Source: Tabrizicola sp.
GTDB lineage: Bacteria; Pseudomonadota; Alphaproteobacteria; Rhodobacterales; Rhodobacteraceae
Reading direction: 5' to 3'
Assembly (NCBI RefSeq): GCF_022842145.1
Contig: NZ_JALHQD010000011.1
Span: forward strand, 62,001-126,000
DNA: 64,000 nt
The notes beneath the pieces were generated by a model. The model was not told where the DNA came from, ran no database searches, and worked only from the letters and a program-made list of their open reading frames with translations. The position numbers were made by a program, and so were the translations under genes. Positions 17,432 through 26,599 of this stretch are shown piece after piece. Position 1 is the stretch's first letter. Each line of letters starts with the position of its first letter.

Positions 17432-20400
17432 TTGACCGTCAAGCCTGACCTGCAATCGCTGAACCGCCACCGTGAGCAGGCCGTTGCACGCCCGCTCTGC
17501 CCAGAATTCATTTTGAATCACCATCGGGCGGGGCGGACTGACGGCGTGATTGACGCCTGCGCGATCGACATCGACATTTCCGGCTTTTCGCGTGTGACCG
17601 ACGCCTTAAGCCTGCGCGGTCCCGAGGGCGCGGAGCTTCTGGCAGATATCATCCGCGCCATATTCGAGCCGCTTACCTCCTGCGTGCATGAATATGGGGG
17701 CTTTGTTGCAAGCTATGTGGGCGACGGATTTCTGGCCCTGTTCCCGCAGGGGCCGGGCCTGGATGATGCAGTGCGGCGCGGTCTGGCGGCCGGATGGGAA
17801 ATGCGCCAGACGATCCGGTCGCGCCACAAGTTCCGCACTCCGTTCGGCACGTTCGACATCAAGGCCCGTATCGGCATCGCAGAGGGGCAGGTGCGCTGGC
17901 GCATCTTCGGTGATCCTCGTCGCCGCCGTCACGTCTACTACTTCGACGGGACCCCGATCGTGGAGGTTGCGAAAGTTCGCCAGCTTGCCGGTCTGGGAGA
18001 TCTGTTTGCGACCCTGAGCGCCGCTGCCAAATTCGCCGACGCCGCCACGACGACGGCCACCGGGGACGCAGCCGCGCGCAACGTCGAGAATGTGGATAAC
18101 CTGCCGCTTCCCTCGATGCTTGAACCCGCGCGCGTCACGGTCGATCCCCTGGTCCTGGATTTCGTCCCGGAGAGTATCGCCACGGCCAGCGGCACCGGGG
18201 AATTCCGCCAGACAACGAACCTGTTTCTGAAACTGGAGTTTCCCCAGCGCGATCTTGACCGGTTCGTCCAGGCGATATTCGAGGCGCAGGACCGTTTCGG
18301 TGGCTGCGTGAACGGGCTGACGGACGGCGACAAGGGTTGTACGGCGATGATCTTCTGGGGCGCACCGATTGCCACCGAAGACGACATCGGGCGCGCGCTG
18401 GAGTTTTGCAGTCATGTCATGGCCCGGCTCGATCTGACGATCAGCGCCGGATTGACCTGCGGGCTCGCGCATGCGGGCTTTTCGGGATCGACGCGCCAGG
18501 CGGTCTATACCTGCTCAAGCCGCCATGTGAACCTTGCGGCCCGGTTCATGTCGGCGGCACGGCCCGGCACGCTTTATCTGGACAAGGCTGCACGCGATCA
18601 CGCGCTGGAGCGTTTCGAGACTGAGTTCGTAGGCAATCTGGAACTGAAGGGATTTTCCGAGCCCCAGCCGGTCTATGCCCTGGGCAAACGCAAAGACAGC
18701 CAGTCCAGGCTTGCCACGTCGGGCGGGATCGTCGAACGCGAGCAGGAGATTTCCGAACTGCTTGGTGCGGTGGATCATGTCTTTCAGACGGGCAGAGCCG
18801 GGGCCGCGGCCGTCGTCGGAAGTGCCGGTTCGGGCAAGACCGCAGTGCTGACTGCGCTGGAAGAGCATATCCTTGCGGCGGGGACAAAAGGCCATGCGCC
18901 AGCGGCCGAGATCATCCAGTTGACCGCCGAGACAGGTCTGGGACGACCGTTCGGCCCGTTCCGCAAAGTGCTGGAGGATTTGCTGGGCCTGGTTGGCGTA
19001 GCGGCAGGCAATGAACGGCGCACCGTGTTCGATGCTGCGTTCGACCGCCTGCAGACAGGCACGGACAGCGCCGTTCTGAAGGAAGAGCTTGGTTTTGTGC
19101 GTTCGTTCCTTGCCGCTCTTCTGGATGTGAACCTGGCCGGTTCGACCTTTTCACAGGTCCCGGAACTGCGGACCAGCAACACCGCGCAGGCGATGATCGT
19201 GGCGCTGCAGGCCCTTGCAGGTTCGCGGAGGCTGATCGTCATCGCCGACGATCTACATGCGTTCGATGCGGAATCGCGGGAAAGCCTCCATCTGATGACG
19301 GATCAGAGCGCAGTGCCGGTCGCGGTGATTGCCAGCAGCAGGCTTGACGACAGCGGCGAAATCCCCGGGCTTCCCTTTGCGCCGGAACGATTGCTGACCC
19401 TGGTTTCCCTGCGCGCGCTGGGACCGGATGCCGTTCGCGCGGTTGCGGAAACGGCCCTTGGCGCGCCGGTCTCCACCCGCCTGGTGGATTACCTTTTGGA
19501 GAAGACTGCGGGAAACCCGCTTTACCTGGAACAGCTTATACTGACGCTGAACACTTCAGGCGGTTTTGTACGTCTTGGGACAGGTCAGACCGCGCGCGTC
19601 GAGCTGGCCCCCGATGCCTCGGCCCATATTCCGCAGGGTCTGAGCGGGGTCCTCGTGGCCCGCATTGACCGCCTGCCGGCGCGGCTGAAGTCGGTCATCC
19701 AGGTTGCCGCCGTGCTGGGCTACGAGTTCGAGGTTCCGTTGCTGGCGGCGATGCTCGGCGACGACGGCATGGTGGCGGCCGCGCTTGAGGCCGGTCAGGC
19801 CCAGCAGATCTGGGAGGAGCAGTCCCCGGGACGCTTCCGCTTTCGACATGCGATGCTGCGCGATTCCGTCTATGACATGCAGCTTGTCGTCGTGCGGCGA
19901 AATCTGCACCGGCAGGCGGCGCAGGCCCTGGAACAGCTGGCGGGCAAGCCCGACCTTTTGCGGCTGGGTGCGCTGGCCTACCACTTCGAGCACGCCGAAA
20001 TGCCCGAGATGGCGCGGCGCTACCTGCTCATGGCGGGCGACATGGCGCATGACAGCTATGATGTGCCTAACGCAGTGCGCTACTACCGGATGTTGCTGAA
20101 ATCCGAGATCGAAACGAGCTTGCAGGTCCGCCTGTCCGCACGGCTTGGGGCCTTGCTGGTTCTGACCGGCGACTGGGAAGAGGCGCTTGCGACGCTGGAC
20201 AGCGGGCTTTCGGCGATCCTCGGTGCCGACGATCCCGCGCAGGAGATCGAGATCCTGATTGCCATGGGCGATGTGCTGCGCCAGTCGGGTGATTTCGCCC
20301 GGGCCCGCGAGCGACTGGAACTTGCCCGCGCCATCGCCCGCCGATCAGGCAATGAACTGATGCTGTGCAAGGCGCTTGGCATCCTGGCCGGGACGTACAA

Positions 20401-21388
20401 GTACAGCGGCGACTATGCCCGCGCGCTGGTGATCTATCAGGAGGCGCTGGTCGTGGCCGAGCGCGAGCAGGAAGACAACATCGTCGGGGTGTCGCTGGCT
20501 GGCATCGCCTCGATTCACGGGTTGCTTGGCGCCTACGAGAAGGCCATCGAATACAACAGACGGGCCATCCCCATCCTGGAGCGGATCGGCAACCGGAATG
20601 AGCTGGTCTATCCGATCGCAAATCTTGGCATCGACCTCTTCACCATCGGCAAGCACGAAGAGGCGCTGGAGATCTTCGAACGGGCCTTGCTTGAATCCAG
20701 CGCAATCGGAGATCGGGCAGGGATCTGGTTCACCTATCATTTCATTGGGCGCCTGCACCATGAAACCGGCGCGTTTCACCGCGCAATTCAGGCTTATGAA
20801 CGGGCAATGATGGAACGTCGCGCCTTGGGGGGCGACAGCATACCGTTCAACACCCTGCCGCATCTGGCATCGGCGAAAGCGGCATTGGGTCAGGACGCCG
20901 CCGCCATTGCCGCACTTTCAGCCCATCTTGATGTGCTCGAAGGAGGCGAACCGGATCACGAGCACGGATTGACCTATCTGGAGGTTGCGGGGCTTCTGGG
21001 CCGTCGCAGCAGCCTGTCTGCGGACCTGCAAACCGCGCTTGACGCTCTGGCCGCCCGGGGTTTTGGCGACGACCCGCTGGCATGGCTGCAGGCGGCGGAA
21101 AAAAGCGCCCGCACCGGTGAATCAATGGGGATGAACAGCCGCGTCAGAATTCTGGTCGCCTGCGCAGCGCACTGGTTTGCACAAGGCGGGATATCGGCCC
21201 AGGTAGTTGGCTGCCTTGCCGCCGCAGAACGTCTTGCGACCGCCTTCGCCATGGCCCGAGAGGCCGGGTTCGTGCGCGACCGCGCCCGGGAAATGGGGAT
21301 CAGCGCAGAGGCGCTTGGCCGCGCCGAGCCGCTCTATCAGCCCTTTGCGCCCCACGGCGTCAGGCAGGCGGTTTTACAAACACCATAA
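17432..21388 (+). CDS. Tandem class III nucleotidyl cyclase-homology / P-loop ATPase / TPR protein (1318 aa)
   Basis: DIDISGFSRVTDAL...YVGDGFLALFP; second cyclase-like LTCGLAHAGFSGSTRQAVYT...VNLAARFM; P-loop VVGSAGSGKTAVL; C-terminal TPRs. Confidence 0.88.
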   Translation: MTVKPDLQSLNRHREQAVARPLCPEFILNHHRAGRTDGVIDACAIDIDISGFSRVTDALSLRGPEGAELLADIIRAIFEPLTSCVHEYGGFVASYVGDGFLALFPQGPGLDDAVRRGLAAGWEMRQTIRSRHKFRTPFGTFDIKARIGIAEGQVRWRIFGDPRRRRHVYYFDGTPIVEVAKVRQLAGLGDLFATLSAAAKFADAATTTATGDAAARNVENVDNLPLPSMLEPARVTVDPLVLDFVPESIATASGTGEFRQTTNLFLKLEFPQRDLDRFVQAIFEAQDRFGGCVNGLTDGDKGCTAMIFWGAPIATEDDIGRALEFCSHVMARLDLTISAGLTCGLAHAGFSGSTRQAVYTCSSRHVNLAARFMSAARPGTLYLDKAARDHALERFETEFVGNLELKGFSEPQPVYALGKRKDSQSRLATSGGIVEREQEISELLGAVDHVFQTGRAGAAAVVGSAGSGKTAVLTALEEHILAAGTKGHAPAAEIIQLTAETGLGRPFGPFRKVLEDLLGLVGVAAGNERRTVFDAAFDRLQTGTDSAVLKEELGFVRSFLAALLDVNLAGSTFSQVPELRTSNTAQAMIVALQALAGSRRLIVIADDLHAFDAESRESLHLMTDQSAVPVAVIASSRLDDSGEIPGLPFAPERLLTLVSLRALGPDAVRAVAETALGAPVSTRLVDYLLEKTAGNPLYLEQLILTLNTSGGFVRLGTGQTARVELAPDASAHIPQGLSGVLVARIDRLPARLKSVIQVAAVLGYEFEVPLLAAMLGDDGMVAAALEAGQAQQIWEEQSPGRFRFRHAMLRDSVYDMQLVVVRRNLHRQAAQALEQLAGKPDLLRLGALAYHFEHAEMPEMARRYLLMAGDMAHDSYDVPNAVRYYRMLLKSEIETSLQVRLSARLGALLVLTGDWEEALATLDSGLSAILGADDPAQEIEILIAMGDVLRQSGDFARARERLELARAIARRSGNELMLCKALGILAGTYKYSGDYARALVIYQEALVVAEREQEDNIVGVSLAGIASIHGLLGAYEKAIEYNRRAIPILERIGNRNELVYPIANLGIDLFTIGKHEEALEIFERALLESSAIGDRAGIWFTYHFIGRLHHETGAFHRAIQAYERAMMERRALGGDSIPFNTLPHLASAKAALGQDAAAIAALSAHLDVLEGGEPDHEHGLTYLEVAGLLGRRSSLSADLQTALDALAARGFGDDPLAWLQAAEKSARTGESMGMNSRVRILVACAAHWFAQGGISAQVVGCLAAAERLATAFAMAREAGFVRDRAREMGISAEALGRAEPLYQPFAPHGVRQAVLQTP

Positions 21389-22220
21389 GCTGCATCGCCA
21401 GGGGAATGACGACCTGGTCTTCACCGTGGCTTTCGAAAAGGCGCTGGACTGCGTGCCGCACCTTCTGCCTGCCGACCTCCCGCAACCTGCGCATCAGGTA
21501 TTCGCCTTCGAGGAACGTGAGGTATTCGCTGACCGACATCCGCATCAAAAGCTCAAAGGACTGGGGCGCGCGATGCGGGATCATGCCGGTCTGCACATGA
21601 ACCAGATGGGCCAATACGGCGGGGTCCGAGATATCATGATCGCTGGCGAGACCCTTCAGAAGCTGCGGTTGTTCTGCGGCCACGGCTTCCCGCAGGATCT
21701 GAATGTAAATCTTGTCGATCGAGCCTTCCTTGGGCGGCCCGTCCACGACAACCGCCATCCGACCGCCGGTCCGCAAGACGCGCCCGACCTCCTTCAGGGT
21801 CGCGTCGACCGGAATCATGACCGCAAGTCCCATGTGGTTCAGCACGCAGTCGATGCTGCCGTCCTCCAACGGCAAGTCCTGCGATTGCGCCAGAAACAGC
21901 CGCACCGGTGCCGGATTCAGGCGCTGTCTGGTCCTTTCGATCTGCTCGGCAACAAAATCGACGCCAATCAGGTTTTGAGGTGGCAGGCCGCGTTGCAACA
22001 GGACCTCGGACAGGCGACCCGAGCCGCAACCCAGATCAAGCACCACCGGCGCCGCCCCGTTCTGCGCCAGCGCTTCCGCCTCGGCTGCCAGCAAGGCATA
22101 GCTGCTAGGACCCAGTGTGGTTTCGACGTCCGGGAAAGAGCCGTCGAAGGTTGTGTGAAAGCGCTGCACGAAATCCGCGTCAAACCTGTGGTCTTCTGGC
22201 CCGTGCGGATGTTCGGCCAT
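21360..22220 (-). CDS. SAM-dependent class I methyltransferase in RiPP operon
   Basis: VVLDLGCGSGRLSEVLLQRG SAM motif; ATGA overlap with tfuA stop. Confidence 0.85.
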   Translation of the reverse strand: MAEHPHGPEDHRFDADFVQRFHTTFDGSFPDVETTLGPSSYALLAAEAEALAQNGAAPVVLDLGCGSGRLSEVLLQRGLPPQNLIGVDFVAEQIERTRQRLNPAPVRLFLAQSQDLPLEDGSIDCVLNHMGLAVMIPVDATLKEVGRVLRTGGRMAVVVDGPPKEGSIDKIYIQILREAVAAEQPQLLKGLASDHDISDPAVLAHLVHVQTGMIPHRAPQSFELLMRMSVSEYLTFLEGEYLMRRLREVGRQKVRHAVQRLFESHGEDQVVIPLAMQLMVFVKPPA

Positions 22221-23314
22221 CAGGCGCTCACCTTTACCGGTGAAAACCGGTGCAACCGTTCGAGAAAGCGGTCCGGGTCCGCGAAACCAACGGCTGCGGC
22301 CAGTTCCGCCAGTCTGCGCGCAGGGTCCAGTCCTGCCCGCTGACAATAGCGCGTCACGACCGCACTGTCGGGACCTTCGCAGGGGCGCAGGCCGTCGCTT
22401 TGGTCGCAGGCAACCGCTTCCTGCAGCACGGTCTCGTAGATCCCTTCGTCCCGCAAGGCCGCGATGACCCGGGGTAACGGAGCGCGGGCGCGGGCACGGG
22501 CAAGCGACACCGAGCCCTCGGCCAGACGGTAGCCTTCCAGCAGATAGAAATCGATCAGCGCACCGGTGGTGATCCGACCGTCACCAACTCGGGCAAGGCA
22601 GGTGTCGCGGTCGGCAAGGCGTTCGAACTTCGTGGTCCTGTTGAAGCGGAAATCCGGTCGCCCGACGCGCTGCCAGGCATTGCCGGCCAGCAGGTCCAGC
22701 ATCTCCAAAGCGTCAAGGCGCTTCTGATCGACCCGCTGGGCGACGGACAAAGCGTCGACCTCCGCCCGCGGCAGGCCCAGTCGGGCGGCATCCGCCACCA
22801 GACGCTGATGGCTGCGCTGCCAATAGGGCGTGGCGGCGCAGACACTCAGCAGCGCTTGGGCGCTTTCCAGCGACAGGGTTCCCGCCCGCACCGCAAGATC
22901 CAGCGTCGCGCGGATATTGACCATCGCCTCGCTCAGGGGACGGTGGCCGATGGCATGCGGGGCGTGGATCACCGCGACTTCATCGTCGGCTTCAAGGAAG
23001 CCGCTGCGGTACCACTGGTAAATGCGCCCGACGCCGACCATGCCGAACGCATCCAGTTCCGCCGCCCGCAAGGCGCCCATGCTGGCCGCACCGAAAACGG
23101 GGATGCCACAATCCAGCGCGTGCAGGATCTCCTTGTGCCAGACGGCCGGCACAAGCTGGAAATAGCCGTCGATGATCCCGATGGCGTCCGGCTTTTCGGC
23201 GACGAGCGACAGGATATCACCCTGGGAAACCGGCGGCAGGTAGCGCGCCGCCAGCCGGTCCTGCGCCTCGGCCCGGTCCAGCGTCGGACCCAGGAAGACG
23301 ACGACGCCGCTCAT
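22220..23314 (-). CDS. tfuA: TfuA-like protein
   Basis: VVFLGPTLDRAEAQDRL...YLPPVSQGDILSL...IGIIDGYFQLVPAVWHKEILHALDCGIPVFGAASMGALRAAEL. Confidence 0.93.
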   Translation of the reverse strand: MSGVVVFLGPTLDRAEAQDRLAARYLPPVSQGDILSLVAEKPDAIGIIDGYFQLVPAVWHKEILHALDCGIPVFGAASMGALRAAELDAFGMVGVGRIYQWYRSGFLEADDEVAVIHAPHAIGHRPLSEAMVNIRATLDLAVRAGTLSLESAQALLSVCAATPYWQRSHQRLVADAARLGLPRAEVDALSVAQRVDQKRLDALEMLDLLAGNAWQRVGRPDFRFNRTTKFERLADRDTCLARVGDGRITTGALIDFYLLEGYRLAEGSVSLARARARAPLPRVIAALRDEGIYETVLQEAVACDQSDGLRPCEGPDSAVVTRYCQRAGLDPARRLAELAAAVGFADPDRFLERLHRFSPVKVSA

Positions 23315-24618
23315 GCCACCGCACCTCTGCGCCGGGCACCGACACGGACCGGTGTCGTCCAGCTTGCGAGAAATCCGTCGATCCGAGCACCCGGCGCTGC
23401 CTTGTTGTCGATGCCGGGTTCGACGAGGCCGGGCACGACAACCTTCACGACAGGGATGCCGATGTCCGCGATGCTGAGATCGACCACCACCACCTGACCG
23501 AAACCGTGCCGGACCAGCAGGTCCAGGATCCCACCAAGATCGACCGCGACATCATCGCTGGCCCAGCCACCGACGTCGCGAAAGTCGGTTGCCACGGTGC
23601 CACGTTCCAGCCAGGCCAACCAGCCGCGCCGGTTTCGGACAGTCTGGATGCTGGCGTAGTCATCGCGAAACAGATCGTCGCGCGCGCCAGAGATGTAGGT
23701 CAATCGCGATTGCACCGCCTCGGTTATCGCGCGCGAGAGGGCCACGCCTGGGTCGGGATGACAGCCATAGCCCTGAAAGGTGCCGATGGGCGCCCCGAGG
23801 ATCCGGCTTCCGGGTCGATCGGAAATCGAGCACCCAAAGGACGGCACGCCCAGATCGCTGTATTGCGCCCAGACGTGCAGGTCGATCTCTGCCGCCTCGA
23901 TCCGGTCCATCAGCCAAAGGCACAACGGGTCATCGATCGTCGTCAGGTCGATCAGCGCCGGCTCGTACCCGACCCTTGCCGAAAGAGCCTGATGCAGGCA
24001 AGTCGCATCGCGCTCGATCACTTCGCAGACAGCGTGGAGGATGGCCTCCTCGCGGGTGTTGCCGGCGCCAAGCCCGTTGGAACTGGTCAGAAACACTCCG
24101 TCACTGGGGGCGTCCAGACGCAGGTCGCAAGCGACAACGTCGCGCGGCACCCTGACGGGGCCACCAGCAATCAGGTCAAGGCCGCGCACCCAGTGAAGCG
24201 GTCGATGCACAAGGTTGCTCTGCTGTCCCGACAACAGCGAAAGACGGCCGGGATCCACCCCATGTGCAGCCCCCAGCCTTGCGTAGCTTGCTTTCTCGAC
24301 ATCCCGGAAACTGCGTTCGGCGTGGAAAAGCTCAATCGCTTCCATCGCAGCGGAAACGCGCGCGTGGGCCAGCGTCACTCCTTTGCCTTGGGATACCGAA
24401 AGCGAGCGTGCATTCGGACGGATTGCATTGCAGACCGGAATACCGATGCCATCCAGTCCGGTCACATCAGCGATCCGCGTTATTCCCACATCAGGAAGGA
24501 TCGGGGCGATCCGCGCCCAGGTCTCGGTGGGATCGGCTGTCCGGTGCGTTCCGGAAAAGAAACGCTTTTTCGTGGCACTGGCTGCACGGGTTACATCCAT
24601 GAAGGAACACTGGCGCAT
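23311..24618 (-). CDS. ycaO: YcaO-domain protein (TfuA-partner type)
   Basis: IPVCNAIRPNARSLSVSQGKGVTLAHARVSAAMEAIELFHAE, HAVCEVIERDATCL; ATGA overlap with tfuA start. Confidence 0.94.
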   Translation of the reverse strand: MRQCSFMDVTRAASATKKRFFSGTHRTADPTETWARIAPILPDVGITRIADVTGLDGIGIPVCNAIRPNARSLSVSQGKGVTLAHARVSAAMEAIELFHAERSFRDVEKASYARLGAAHGVDPGRLSLLSGQQSNLVHRPLHWVRGLDLIAGGPVRVPRDVVACDLRLDAPSDGVFLTSSNGLGAGNTREEAILHAVCEVIERDATCLHQALSARVGYEPALIDLTTIDDPLCLWLMDRIEAAEIDLHVWAQYSDLGVPSFGCSISDRPGSRILGAPIGTFQGYGCHPDPGVALSRAITEAVQSRLTYISGARDDLFRDDYASIQTVRNRRGWLAWLERGTVATDFRDVGGWASDDVAVDLGGILDLLVRHGFGQVVVVDLSIADIGIPVVKVVVPGLVEPGIDNKAAPGARIDGFLASWTTPVRVGARRRGAVA

Positions 24619-24907
24619 TATCCCCGCATTGGGAAGTCGCAGAGTGTTTCGGGTGGCCTTAGCCGCAAATGGACCTCCAATGAAGACGCAGTTGAAGGCG
24701 GACGGGACTTAAGGAAGTAGGGCGCGGAATTTAGCGCAAAGCGGCACGGTTGCCAAATTGAACTCCAGGCACAATCCGGTCAACGGTCGCGAGCACGGTG
24801 CGCCAACTAGGTGTCGACATCGGTGCTGCCTTGACGCTGTCGGAGGGGATCGACCGTCCCGAGGGGCGCGCCCTGCGCCGGTAGGGCCTTAGCGGACGGT
24901 CGGCACG

Positions 24908-24997
24908 ATGACTGCATTGTCAAAGCCTGACGTTCGGGATCCGGCAGCCCCGAATGTCGGTGGGGATGGGCCTCCCATCGACCCGATCTACCTGTAA
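24908..24997 (+). CDS. Possible 29-aa peptide divergent from ycaO
   Basis: ATG..TAA: MTALSKPDVRDPAAPNVGGDGPPIDPIYL; weak RBS. Confidence 0.25.
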   Translation: MTALSKPDVRDPAAPNVGGDGPPIDPIYL

Positions 24998-25006
24998 GCT
25001 GCCGAA

Positions 25007-25102
25007 ATGATTGAAGCGGTCCTTGATCTGACTGCCATGCTTATTCAAGAGGTTTTGGCCATGCCTGACAGCTGGAACCGAATGTTAATCATTGATGGCT
25101 GA
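25007..25102 (+). CDS. Possible 31-aa peptide, same frame as preceding small ORF
   Basis: MIEAVLDLTAMLIQEVLAMPDSWNRMLIIDG. Confidence 0.25.
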   Translation: MIEAVLDLTAMLIQEVLAMPDSWNRMLIIDG

Positions 25103-25206
25103 TCATGTCTTGCAAGATCATGATGCGGCGGGAAGGAACCGTCGGGCCTTCTGAAAGGTCGGCGAAGCGCCCAACCCAAGGAAAGTTCAGGTCCTTCCAT
25201 CGTCCT

Positions 25207-26574
25207 CTAGTTCGCTGCCAATCGTTCAAGAAGCTTGCAATAAGCGATCTGGCCGGTGCGGAAGTTCGACAAACGGAAGAACTCGTTTGGCGCATGCAGG
25301 TTCTCGTCATTCATGCCGAAGGCGAAGACGGTGGCGTGAACGCCAAGTTCGTTCAAAAGCATGGTCATCACCGGGATCGATCCTCCGGTCCGGGTGATAT
25401 AGGGTGCCTTTCCGTAGACCTCAGTCAGAACCTGGGCGGCGGACGCGCTGGCGTTGTGGCCCGGGGGGACAAGGAAGGGGTCGGCGCTTCCTGCCAGGCG
25501 CTTTACGGTCACGCGGAGACCCTTGGGGCAGTTGCCCTCGGTGTGCGCGCGGAGGAGGTCGAAGATCGCGTCGGGCTTCTGGTTCGCCACGAGGCGGCAG
25601 GTAATCTTGGCATGCGCCTCGGCGGGCAGGACGGTCTTGATCCCGCTTCCCTGCCAGCCGCCCCAGATGCCATTCAACTCGAACGTTGGGCGGCCCCATA
25701 GCCGTTCGCGGGTGGTGTAGCCTTCCTCGCCGAAGACATCGGGGACGCCGAGGCCGTCGATATACGCGGCTTCATCGAAGGGGATGCGGGCGAAGGCTTC
25801 GCGGTCTTCGACGGTCAGGTCTACGACATCGTCATAAAAGCCGGGGACGGTGATCTTGCCGTTGGTGCCTTTCATCGAGGCGATGATCTGTGCGAGGCCC
25901 TGGATCGGGTTGGCGATGCCGCCGCCCTGCTGGCCGGAGTGCTGGTCGCCCTTCGCGCCCGAGACGGTGATCTCGGCGGCGACGAGGCCTTTCAGCCCGG
26001 TGATCAGGTTCGGCTGATCCTCGCCCCACTGACTGCCGTCAGCGGAAAAGATCATGTCGGCCTTCAGCATCGCGCCATTCGCCTTGATGAAATCGGGGAG
26101 ATGGGGGGAGCCGATCTCCTCTTGCCCTTCGAAGAACAGCTTCACGTTGACGGGGAGGCGACCCGTGGTCTTCAGCATCGCCTCGACCGACAGGATCGGG
26201 ATCAGCATCCCGCCCTTGTCGTCCGAGGCCCCCCGGCCCCAGACCTTGTTGTCACGCACTTCCGGCTCGAAGGGGGGGGTCTGCCAGAGGTCGAAGGGCT
26301 CGGCCGGCTGGACGTCGAAATGGCCATAGATGAGGATCGTGGGCTTGCCGGGGGCGTGGAGCCAGTCGGCATAGACGACCGGGTGGCCTTCGGTCGGCAG
26401 CATGCGGACGTTTTCCATCCCCGCCGCCTTGAGACGGTCTACGACCCAGTTGCCCGCCGTCACCACGTCGGCGACATGGGCCGGGGCGGCCGAGACTGAG
26501 GGGATGCGGACGAAGTCGACGAGTTCATCCACGAAGCGCGGCTGGTGCGCGTCGAGGTATTCGGACCAGTTCAT
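25207..26574 (-). CDS. M20 family dipeptidase
   Basis: ILIYGHFDVQPAEPFDLWQTPPFEP, WGRGASDDKGGM, FEGQEEIGSPHLP. Confidence 0.92.
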   Translation of the reverse strand: MNWSEYLDAHQPRFVDELVDFVRIPSVSAAPAHVADVVTAGNWVVDRLKAAGMENVRMLPTEGHPVVYADWLHAPGKPTILIYGHFDVQPAEPFDLWQTPPFEPEVRDNKVWGRGASDDKGGMLIPILSVEAMLKTTGRLPVNVKLFFEGQEEIGSPHLPDFIKANGAMLKADMIFSADGSQWGEDQPNLITGLKGLVAAEITVSGAKGDQHSGQQGGGIANPIQGLAQIIASMKGTNGKITVPGFYDDVVDLTVEDREAFARIPFDEAAYIDGLGVPDVFGEEGYTTRERLWGRPTFELNGIWGGWQGSGIKTVLPAEAHAKITCRLVANQKPDAIFDLLRAHTEGNCPKGLRVTVKRLAGSADPFLVPPGHNASASAAQVLTEVYGKAPYITRTGGSIPVMTMLLNELGVHATVFAFGMNDENLHAPNEFFRLSNFRTGQIAYCKLLERLAAN

Positions 26575-26599
26575 GGGGCTTCCTTTCAGGCCGTATTTG

